Source: Chryseobacterium cucumeris
GTDB taxonomy: Bacteria; Bacteroidota; Bacteroidia; Flavobacteriales; Weeksellaceae
Assembly: GCF_016775705.1 (NCBI RefSeq)
Contig: NZ_CP068760.1
Span: forward strand, 62,001 to 126,000
DNA: 64,000 bases
Direction: 5' to 3'
Numbering within the stretch: the stretch's first letter is position 1; every line of letters begins with the position of its first letter. The translations under genes and the position numbers were made by a program. The notes under the pieces are model-generated. The model was not told the DNA's origin, did not search any database, and saw nothing but the letters and a program-made list of their open reading frames with translations. This document shows, one piece after another, positions 57,945 to 64,000 of the stretch.

Positions 57945-59144
57945 ATGATTCATCCATTACAAGAAAATGTAGCTATCATCCTGCCTGAAAACGGTCTGGA
58001 AGAAAAACTGGCTCTGGCCTCTAAAGAAAACAGAAAACTTTCCATCAAACTGGGTTTTGATCCCACGGCTCCGGATCTTCATCTGGGGCATGCTGTGGTC
58101 TTAAAAAAACTGAAACAGTTTCAGGATCTGGGACATCAGATCATTATTGTTGTGGGAAGTTTTACAGCAAGGATTGGCGATCCCACAGGAAAAAACAAAG
58201 CAAGAAAACCTTTAAGCGCTGAAGATGTACAGCATAATGCCCAGACTTATATCAATCAGCTTTCAAAGGTAATTGATGTACAGAAGACAAAGATTGTTTT
58301 CAATTCCGACTGGCTGGATGCCCTTACTTTTTCTGAGGTGATCCAGCTTCTTTCAAGAGTTACCGTTGCACAGCTGATGCACCGAAATGATTTTAATAAA
58401 AGGTTTACAGAAAATACACCTATTGCCATGCATGAACTGGTTTACCCGATTCTTCAGGGTTTTGATTCTGTAAAAATTGAGTGCGATATCGAGATGGGAG
58501 GCACAGACCAGCTGTTCAACTGCACGATGGGAAGACAGCTTCAGGAGGTGCATCAAATGCCCGCTCAGATTGTCATGTGTATGCCCTTACTGAGAGGTCT
58601 TGACGGAAAAGAAAAAATGAGTAAATCCCTGAACAATATTATTGGATTGACGGACGAACCCAATGAAATGTTTGGAAAAACCATGTCTATTCCAGATACT
58701 TTGATTGAAGAGTTTATCAATCTTACTACCGATTTTTCTATGGAAGAAAAAACAGCAATTTTTTCCCGGTTAAACGAAGGCGAAAACCCAATGAATATTA
58801 AAAAAATCATTGCTAAAAATATCGTCAGCCAGTACCATGATTTGGCTTCAGCTGAAGATGCAGAACAGTTCTTTATCAACCAGTTTCAGAATAAAAATTT
58901 TGAAGATAAAGTGTATGAACCTGTAGCTATTGGTTCATTGAAAAGCATCAAAAATAAAATTTCTATCGTTGAACTTTGCCACCAGCTTAAAAATGACCTC
59001 AGCAAATCTGCTATCAGGAGATTGGTTGAGAGTGGAGGAATTCAGATCAATACCATTAAAATAACAGACGCAAATGAAGAGGTGGAGTTGATCCCTCAAA
59101 CTAAAATTAAAATCGGGAGAAGGGGCTTTTTTGAGCTGGTGTAA
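57945..59144 (+). CDS. tyrS: Tyrosyl-tRNA synthetase (TyrZ-type pattern)
   Basis: 399 residues. Class I synthetase charging tRNA-Tyr. HIGH motif HLGH at 46-49 (LGFDPTAPDLHLGHAVVL), Tyr-binding loop GGTDQ at 185-189, KMSKS at 224-228 and a C-terminal S4-like RNA-binding domain (KSAIRRLVESGGIQINTIKI ... KIKIGRRGFFEL). The FDPTAPDLHLGH/GSFTARIGDPTGK wording is that of the TyrZ branch rather than the common TyrS of E. coli. If the genome also carries another tyrS, this copy could be the regulated one. Controlled by the leader/attenuator upstream. Confidence 0.95.
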   Translation: MIHPLQENVAIILPENGLEEKLALASKENRKLSIKLGFDPTAPDLHLGHAVVLKKLKQFQDLGHQIIIVVGSFTARIGDPTGKNKARKPLSAEDVQHNAQTYINQLSKVIDVQKTKIVFNSDWLDALTFSEVIQLLSRVTVAQLMHRNDFNKRFTENTPIAMHELVYPILQGFDSVKIECDIEMGGTDQLFNCTMGRQLQEVHQMPAQIVMCMPLLRGLDGKEKMSKSLNNIIGLTDEPNEMFGKTMSIPDTLIEEFINLTTDFSMEEKTAIFSRLNEGENPMNIKKIIAKNIVSQYHDLASAEDAEQFFINQFQNKNFEDKVYEPVAIGSLKSIKNKISIVELCHQLKNDLSKSAIRRLVESGGIQINTIKITDANEEVELIPQTKIKIGRRGFFELV

Positions 59145-59310
59145 GGCTGGAAGATGGAAGCTGGGAGATGGAAGTTTCTGGCAGACGTGAAACATCTGAA
59201 GTTTTTTGACTGGAATATTTTTTTTAAAACAGAAGTTACAATAAAAAATGCAGAAGTTCTCCACAGCACAATAATAGCTTCCTTCTTCCATCTTCCACCC
59301 TTTACAACCT
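59143..59310. repeat. Inverted GA-rich/CT-rich repeat pair after tyrS
   Basis: Left (about 59143-59173): GGCTGGAAGATGGAAGCTGG and more; right (about 59276-59304): AGCTTCCTTCTTCCATCTTC and more, its near reverse complement. Related strings occur near 27397-27480 and 38013-38090. May form a long imperfect stem after tyrS. Confidence 0.6.
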
Positions 59311-59369
59311 TTAACCTATGCAAGAAGAAATAGGACTGAAAATTGCATTCAAGTAAGAGCTTAATTTCT

Positions 59370-59377
59370 TATTTTTG
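59370..59377 (+). promoter_or_regulatory. -7 box just before the GNAT gene
   Basis: TATTTTTG, perfect TAnnTTTG; the ATG at 59381 follows after only 3 bp, so the mRNA would be leaderless or nearly so. A TTG lies 24 bp upstream (59343-59345). Confidence 0.5.
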
Positions 59378-59380
59378 AAT

Positions 59381-59821
59381 ATGAATCTTAACCTGCGCTA
59401 TCAACAAGCTGATGATACTGATATTGATTTTCTTCTCGATCTCAGAATGAAAACCATGAATCCTCATTATGAAAATTCCGGGCTTTCTATCGACAGGGAG
59501 ACAACTTTGCAAAGAATTCTGTATCAGTTTGAAAAGGCCAATATCATTTTTTTAAATGATCAGCCCATCGGGCTGTTAAAAGTAGACAGAACATTTACCA
59601 ATATTGAGGTTCTGCAGCTTCAGATTGATCCCAGTCAACAGGGCAAAGGGCTTGGAAAAAAGATCTTGTCAGATATTTTAGAAGAAGCTTCTTTAGCAGG
59701 GAAAACGGTTTCATTAAGTGTTTTAAAAACGAATAAAGCACAGCATCTTTATAAAAGTCTTGGGTTCAGAATTGTGGGGGAAGACCAGTATTCTTATTTT
59801 ATGGAAACGGAAAGACAGTAA
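59381..59821 (+). CDS. GNAT-family N-acetyltransferase
   Basis: 146 residues from the ATG at 59381 (MNLNLRYQQADDTDIDFLLDLRMKTM); an in-frame TTG at 59375 lies inside the -7 box. Acetyl-CoA-binding loop QIDPSQQGKGLGKKILSDILEEA (QxxGxGxxL type), then SVLKTNKAQHLYKSLGFRIVGEDQYSYFM. Strand pattern and spacing are those of small GNATs; substrate unknown. Separate from the TerY-P module, which lies on the other strand. Confidence 0.88.
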   Translation: MNLNLRYQQADDTDIDFLLDLRMKTMNPHYENSGLSIDRETTLQRILYQFEKANIIFLNDQPIGLLKVDRTFTNIEVLQLQIDPSQQGKGLGKKILSDILEEASLAGKTVSLSVLKTNKAQHLYKSLGFRIVGEDQYSYFMETERQ

Positions 59822-59922
59822 ATGTTTTTTAAAAATTTTAGCTAAAGCCGTTGAATGTTTCCCTTTGATTTAAACACAAATCTCACAAATAAATGAGCAC
59901 AAATAGCCACGATCATCTGTGA

Positions 59923-59955
59923 GATTCTTCATTACATTTCATTCCATTCAGAATG
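59923..59955. repeat. Dispersed repeat GAGATTCTTCATTACATTTC
   Basis: Also near 39901-39935 (GAGATTCTTCATTACATTGC). Shared by two otherwise unrelated spacers; ends in a GACAC-like string in both. Confidence 0.6.
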
Positions 59956-59991
59956 ACACTCCGCAAACAAGCCTTGATTACCCGTTAGTCT

Positions 59992-61503
59992 TTACTGGTT
60001 TGCCATGGTTACGTAAATCAATCTTCCGCCTTCTTCTGAGGAAAGCAGTATTTTTTTACCATCGGTAAGTTCAACCATAGAGCCTGGTGGAATTTCTTTC
60101 TGTTCTGTGATATCCTTCATTCCTGATAAGCTTTGGTTGACCAATACCCATCTTCCCTGGTGGAACGTAAAATATCCTACCGGCATTTTATCCTGCATCG
60201 TCAGATTCTCGTTGCGTATCACTTTCCTGGAAACATGCCATTTGAAAAGATACTGATTATGATAAACCATGAGCCTGTGATTTTCCGGTTTCCATACCTC
60301 ATCATCAAATTTAAAATATAAGTCTAAAACGGGTAATGTTCCCTGATGTGGTGTTCCGCAAAACGGGCATTTGGGATTGCTGGTATTATCAAAGACGTAC
60401 CATTTTTCTGTACAATCCGGATTAAGACATGGTTGGATCAGATCTACGGTTTTCAACAAAGCTGTTTCCCATTCATTGGCAGTGGGACGTCTGATGGGAT
60501 CATGTAATCCATCAACGAATGTCTTTCTGAACAATTCTGAAATATAAGGGCCTGTAACCGTATAAGGAATTTTCTGAGGGTCGCCCCAGAATGCATCCCA
60601 TTTTCTGAGATGATCGGACTTCACATGGTTGGAATTATTTTGCGGATGTTCTACAAACATTGCTTTTTCTCCCATGGACAGAATTTCATCTTTTTCAGAA
60701 TCCAGGTCCCAGATTTTACCTCCACGCAGCGGATGCCTTCTTAGCAGATACATATAAATGAGAACCGCAAGAGCATGCAGGTCTGTTTTTTGATTGGGTA
60801 AATGCCTGTCCGGATCCTGAAGTTTCAGATGTTGGGTTTTTAAAACTTCAGGCGCAATAAAGTCGGCGGTTCCTATGACTTCCGGTGGAAAGAGTCTGGG
60901 AACCACAAGACCGTCAATATCGATAATACAGGCAGATTTTGTAACGGGATCTACCAGAATATTGTTATAAGACAAATCGGAGTGTGCCAGTCCCATCTGA
61001 TGCAGCTTTTTCACTCCTCTGCTGATATTGACTGCAATCTGAAAATAGCTCAGCCAATCTCCCAATTCTGACCGATCCAGTCTCAACGGATACTGCTGAT
61101 TCCGGAACATGGGAGCGGTAAACCACTTCCCCACTTTATCCTGTCCCTGGATATTATCCGAACCGATATAACCTTTGGCAAAATAAAATTTATGGTGATA
61201 AACAGGAACTACAATTCCCGTTAGTTTATTTCTTTCAACAATATCATAAGGCCATCTGAATATTTCGTTCAGAAAGTACTCTGAAGCATTTCCACTCTGT
61301 AAACTTTGCAGATAAGTGGAAACAATTCTCATGATTCTTTCTTTTTGTCCTTCATCCAGCGGATTCCGGTAAAAAGCAACTACATATTCTTTATCAGGCG
61401 AAAAATAAACATCCTTCACCCCGCCCCGGATAGGGTTTTCATCTACGTATTCATAGGATTTGGCTGTGTCCAGAACAGAGACAACCTTAATGGTCTTTTT
61501 CAT
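59992..61503 (-). CDS. TerY-P-type protein kinase with C-terminal zinc ribbon
   Basis: 503 residues. Protein-kinase-like core with catalytic loop HSDLSYNN (174-181), metal-binding DIDG (195-198) and APE (217-219); the usual VAIK Lys is not evident, with FYR at the matching strand (VVAFYR). After the core come a zinc ribbon (Cys359, Cys364, Cys379, Cys382) and a C-terminal beta domain of about 115 residues that may be FHA-like. Last of the three TerY-P module genes; it starts 5 bp after the PP2C stop, indicating an operon. Predicted Ser/Thr kinase opposing the phosphatase upstream. Confidence 0.85.
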   Translation of the reverse strand: MKKTIKVVSVLDTAKSYEYVDENPIRGGVKDVYFSPDKEYVVAFYRNPLDEGQKERIMRIVSTYLQSLQSGNASEYFLNEIFRWPYDIVERNKLTGIVVPVYHHKFYFAKGYIGSDNIQGQDKVGKWFTAPMFRNQQYPLRLDRSELGDWLSYFQIAVNISRGVKKLHQMGLAHSDLSYNNILVDPVTKSACIIDIDGLVVPRLFPPEVIGTADFIAPEVLKTQHLKLQDPDRHLPNQKTDLHALAVLIYMYLLRRHPLRGGKIWDLDSEKDEILSMGEKAMFVEHPQNNSNHVKSDHLRKWDAFWGDPQKIPYTVTGPYISELFRKTFVDGLHDPIRRPTANEWETALLKTVDLIQPCLNPDCTEKWYVFDNTSNPKCPFCGTPHQGTLPVLDLYFKFDDEVWKPENHRLMVYHNQYLFKWHVSRKVIRNENLTMQDKMPVGYFTFHQGRWVLVNQSLSGMKDITEQKEIPPGSMVELTDGKKILLSSEEGGRLIYVTMANQ

Positions 61504-61508
61504 TCGTA

Positions 61509-62786
61509 TTAATAGATTATTGCCAATGTACGGTCATCATGATTTCCTCTGCTCCAGAAATCGCTCCAGATTAAAAGTTCTTCATCAATCTTTTCATCGT
61601 TGATAAAATCTACTTTCGCCCTGTCATCATTATTCCCGGCAAGGTCTTCAAAAAGTGCTTTCCAGTTTTCTGTGTCTTCCAGTTTGTTTTCGGTGGTAAA
61701 TTTAGGATCATAAATGCCATCTGTCATCAACACCAGATAAGAAAAATCTTCTACACAGGTGATCTGAAAACGGGAAGCTATTGTATCATTAAAAATTTCT
61801 TTCATGGTGATGAAACGTGTCCCTCCACCAAATTCTCCCACATCCATCCGGTTTAAAAGCTTAACTTCAGAAAAATCCGTGTTAATAAGATTGATCGGGC
61901 AATCTCCCACTCCAAAACTCAGCACAACATATCCGAAGCTGTACTTTTTAAGCAAAATAAAAATAAGGGTTGCATGCAGATCATTTACTGAAAAATCATT
62001 TTCCACTGCTGTTTTTTCCAGTGTTTGATAAACATGTAAAACACCTTCCGATAAGATATTGATGATATTCTGTTTAGATTCTGACTCATTTTCTACGAAA
62101 GATTGGCCGTTATACAGCATGCTGACGTTATTTTCAATCTGGTTTAAAGTCTCCTTTGAGTTAAAAAACCGGTTGATCGTTTCTGTTGCCAGTCTGGAAC
62201 CTTCTCTTGCAGCTTTTGCTGAGCCCGCTCCATCTGAAACAGCAATAATATTCCAGCCATCGGAAAGCCTATTTACAGCAAAATCGTCTTCACGAAATTT
62301 GCCTTCATGCGCATGGGAACGTCCTCTTTTGGAAGCCACCACAATTTTTTTGTCTGAAAAAGAACCTTTCAATGAGTCTTCTTCCGGTTTATAAAAAGCT
62401 GCGTTTGTATCGCTTGGAATATTCTTCCATAAGTCTTTGGGATCTGCGTTAACGAAAAGTTGTATTTTCTTAGTCTCCATCTGATGCTGATCGTGAATAT
62501 GATAAAACTGAATATCCAGATGATACATATTATTGGTAACCGGGATTCCTGAGATTGTATTGTTTTCAAAAGTAAGCCCTGTTTCTTCAATGTTTCCAAT
62601 ATTCTGAATCTTTATGTTCGGGAAATCTTCCATATCGAAAGTGAATTCATAGAACTGCTTTGCACTGGCATTTTTCAATATCCAATGAGCATCTTTGAAC
62701 TCTTCTTTTTCTTTAAAAACAACAGCTTGTTCCATCGTCTTTGACTTGGATTCTGCGGCAGACTTCCTGAAAAATTTGCCCATCAT
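61509..62786 (-). CDS. PP2C-family protein phosphatase with N-terminal Ig-like extension
   Basis: 425 residues; MMGK start at 62786 or 62783. Residues 1-150 form an uncharacterised N-terminal region with Ig-like strand pattern (GLTFENNTISGIPVTNNMYHLDIQFYHI). The PP2C part has EDD (166-168), SDGAGSA (184-190), VGDC (293-296), TDG (355-357) and DDRT (417-420), the metal-binding residues of the family. Its start codon overlaps the stop of the vWA gene by one base (TAATG). Predicted partner of the kinase and TerY proteins. Confidence 0.88.
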   Translation of the reverse strand: MMGKFFRKSAAESKSKTMEQAVVFKEKEEFKDAHWILKNASAKQFYEFTFDMEDFPNIKIQNIGNIEETGLTFENNTISGIPVTNNMYHLDIQFYHIHDQHQMETKKIQLFVNADPKDLWKNIPSDTNAAFYKPEEDSLKGSFSDKKIVVASKRGRSHAHEGKFREDDFAVNRLSDGWNIIAVSDGAGSAKAAREGSRLATETINRFFNSKETLNQIENNVSMLYNGQSFVENESESKQNIINILSEGVLHVYQTLEKTAVENDFSVNDLHATLIFILLKKYSFGYVVLSFGVGDCPINLINTDFSEVKLLNRMDVGEFGGGTRFITMKEIFNDTIASRFQITCVEDFSYLVLMTDGIYDPKFTTENKLEDTENWKALFEDLAGNNDDRAKVDFINDEKIDEELLIWSDFWSRGNHDDRTLAIIY

Positions 62787-63829
62787 TAGCCCAAAGTTCG
62801 GTTAATATCAAATCCTCCTCCGGAAAATCCGTAATAATCCGAAGTTCCGCACCACGGACATTTGCTGTACCCTTCTCCTCTCAGACAGTGTATACCTCCG
62901 CAAGAGCAGGTGGCCAATGCAATAGGATTGGCACAATGAGGACATGAAGTACCTCCATCCAGTTCTTCTATATTGATTTTAAGATACGTTTTCTGATGGG
63001 AAGAAAGTCTGTAGTAGGCTTTTTCATCAATTTTATATGCTCCGTCCAGTCTGTAATATCTTGTAGCCATTCCCGGTATGCTTGATTCTGCGAATGCTTT
63101 TTTAAACTTCATCAGATAAAGCTTTTCCGTTTCCTGGCATTTTCCGTTCAATACTACAAAATTATTATCCGGGAATCTCTGTTCCATTTCTGGATCTACT
63201 TTCTCCAGAATCATGGAATCTATTTTAGACAAATTAATTCCTTCTTTTTTGGCTTCTGTGACACTCTGGCTGGTTGTTTTAATAGAATCTGTTACCCATT
63301 TGAAAAACTCTTTGTAAGAATTCTCATCAGAATTATTGAACAGTAAAACATGGTCTGCCAGAGATCCGAGAAGTTTATAATTGGTATTTTCTCCAATAGA
63401 AACAGCAATAGTGTTAGATTTTCCGTTGTATTTGTTATTCCATCTTTCAATGGCTTTGGTCGCATCATCAGTGGGCACTCCGTCTGTAAAAAGAAACACT
63501 ATAGGTTTCCAGTCGCCTTTTCTTTCATACGTTGTTTTCACAATATCCCTGTCAATACAATCCATTAGTTTAATTAAACCCTGGGAAAGTGATGTACCAC
63601 TTCCGACCGGAATTTTAGGCGGATAAAAACTGATAATATCCTGCATCGGCGTAATGATTTCAGCTTCTCCCGCAAAACCAATCACGGAAATGTAGACAGT
63701 TTCAAGTGAATAAGGATCTTTTTTTAATTCCCTGATGATATTGGCGATCCCTTCCTGTACCTGCTCAATAGGTTCTCCTACCATAGATTCGGAGACGTCT
63801 ACTAAAAAATAAATAGGCAGTCTTCTCAT
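62786..63829 (-). CDS. TerY-like vWA-domain protein with C-terminal zinc ribbon
   Basis: 347 residues from the ATG at 63827-63829 (MRRLPIYFLVDVSESM), the start used by TerY proteins; a longer frame to 63946 overlaps the preceding gene by 100 bp. vWA MIDAS pattern DVSES (residues 11-15), then GSGTSLSQGL and TDGVPTDD. C-terminal Cys-rich segment with CPHC, CSCGGIHC and CPWC (zinc ribbon). vWA proteins of this type bind metal and scaffold the kinase and phosphatase encoded downstream. Third component of the TerY-P triad. Confidence 0.9.
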   Translation of the reverse strand: MRRLPIYFLVDVSESMVGEPIEQVQEGIANIIRELKKDPYSLETVYISVIGFAGEAEIITPMQDIISFYPPKIPVGSGTSLSQGLIKLMDCIDRDIVKTTYERKGDWKPIVFLFTDGVPTDDATKAIERWNNKYNGKSNTIAVSIGENTNYKLLGSLADHVLLFNNSDENSYKEFFKWVTDSIKTTSQSVTEAKKEGINLSKIDSMILEKVDPEMEQRFPDNNFVVLNGKCQETEKLYLMKFKKAFAESSIPGMATRYYRLDGAYKIDEKAYYRLSSHQKTYLKINIEELDGGTSCPHCANPIALATCSCGGIHCLRGEGYSKCPWCGTSDYYGFSGGGFDINRTLG

Positions 63830-63846
63830 GCTGTAAAGACAATTTT

Positions 63847-64000
63847 TTAAATAATAATAGTAAGCTCCGATGGTGGCGGAGGTAATGTGATGTTTTCTCC
63901 TGTATTCTGAGATTGTCCTCCCTGCGTAATGGAAGAACTCACCCATTTGAAAAAGGAAGAGAGGGTAATGGCATCCGTAGTATCAAGCTTTACCACATGA
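63847..64000 (-). CDS. Second TerY-like vWA protein (C-terminal part only)
   Basis: The last 50 residues of an upstream gene, open to the window edge; stop TAA at 63847-63849. The segment HVVKLDTTDAITLSSFFKWVSSSI matches the end of TerY proteins (the VVLDTMDSTTFKAFFKWVSSS pattern), followed by a Gln/Pro-rich tail. It lies 17 bp before the next vWA gene. The bulk of the gene is outside the window. Confidence 0.8.
   Translation of the reverse strand, partial: HVVKLDTTDAITLSSFFKWVSSSITQGGQSQNTGENITLPPPPSELTIII

Noticed and set aside
57770..57945. T-box riboswitch upstream of tyrS
   Set aside because: No T-box consensus or specifier-loop layout could be found, and T-boxes are not typical of this phylum; the leader reading frame explains the region better.
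63830..63946. Longer start of the vWA gene
   Set aside because: It would overlap the preceding TerY gene by 100 bp; the family starts at MRRLPIY.

Overview
The window is chromosomal DNA of a low-GC Bacteroidota member, most likely a Chryseobacterium-like flavobacterium (Weeksellaceae). This is inferred from three things. Protein content fits the group: an S16 with an Ala/Glu/Lys-rich tail, DUF1573, an SDR next to AraC regulators, and many small Bacteroidota-only proteins. The perfect -7 boxes TAnnTTTG, sometimes with an upstream TTG 17-23 bp away, are the Bacteroidota promoter type. The intergenic spaces carry short tandem repeats with 7-16 bp periods. No rRNA, tRNA, CRISPR array or transposase was found. 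The only structured RNA gene recognised is RNase P RNA (rnpB).

Layout. 1-3.7 kb (- strand): tail end of a capsule/exopolysaccharide locus (Wzc-like kinase, truncated by the window edge; Wza-like export lipoprotein; CapD-like nucleotide-sugar dehydratase). 4-9.2 kb (-): recX, glyA, a thioredoxin-reductase-like flavoprotein whose whole 5' leader is an 11-copy heptamer repeat, an ArnT/PMT-like glycosyltransferase and a zinc-ribbon protein. 9.3-14 kb (-): a MacAB-type exporter made of one ATPase, two FtsX-type permeases and one adaptor. 14.4-17.5 kb (+): class I ribonucleotide reductase, nrdB and nrdA, with a small ferredoxin-fold-like gene between them; neither subunit has an ATP cone. 17.6-27.4 kb: mixed housekeeping genes (DUF72, HD hydrolase plus alpha/beta hydrolase, PfkB kinase, DUF4241, valS, DUF1573, PPK2).

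27.5-34 kb: rnpB (-), an ECF sigma factor with a membrane partner, an acyl-CoA synthetase, rpoN (-) and asnS (-). 34-43.7 kb is a regulator-rich accessory zone: a TPR/AraC fusion regulator, two secreted proteins, an HTH regulator with matching palindromes in its promoter region, an AraC regulator followed by a 21-bp-period direct repeat and an SDR gene, another AraC regulator and a class-C beta-lactamase-like hydrolase. 43.8-53.4 kb: rimM-rpsP, nitroreductase, DoxX, a GreA-C-like protein, an M3 peptidase, and an ArsR-SRPBCC-SRPBCC operon with a 12-bp palindromic operator.

53.5-64 kb: methyltransferase, a decayed VOC pseudogene, GNAT/AraC/flavodoxin-fold genes, then tyrS. tyrS is preceded by its own promoter, a 32-codon Tyr-containing leader reading frame and an intrinsic terminator whose 3' arm is duplicated inside the leader, so it is a candidate translation-dependent attenuator. 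The window ends in a TerY-P module (two vWA proteins, PP2C phosphatase, protein kinase with zinc ribbon), a known stress/phosphorylation signalling triad of Ter systems.

The most novel-looking items are the tyrS leader/attenuator, the heptamer-array leader at 6.9 kb, the paired palindromes at 38.0-38.15 kb, and the gene-less transcribed-looking segment at 34.04-34.7 kb.
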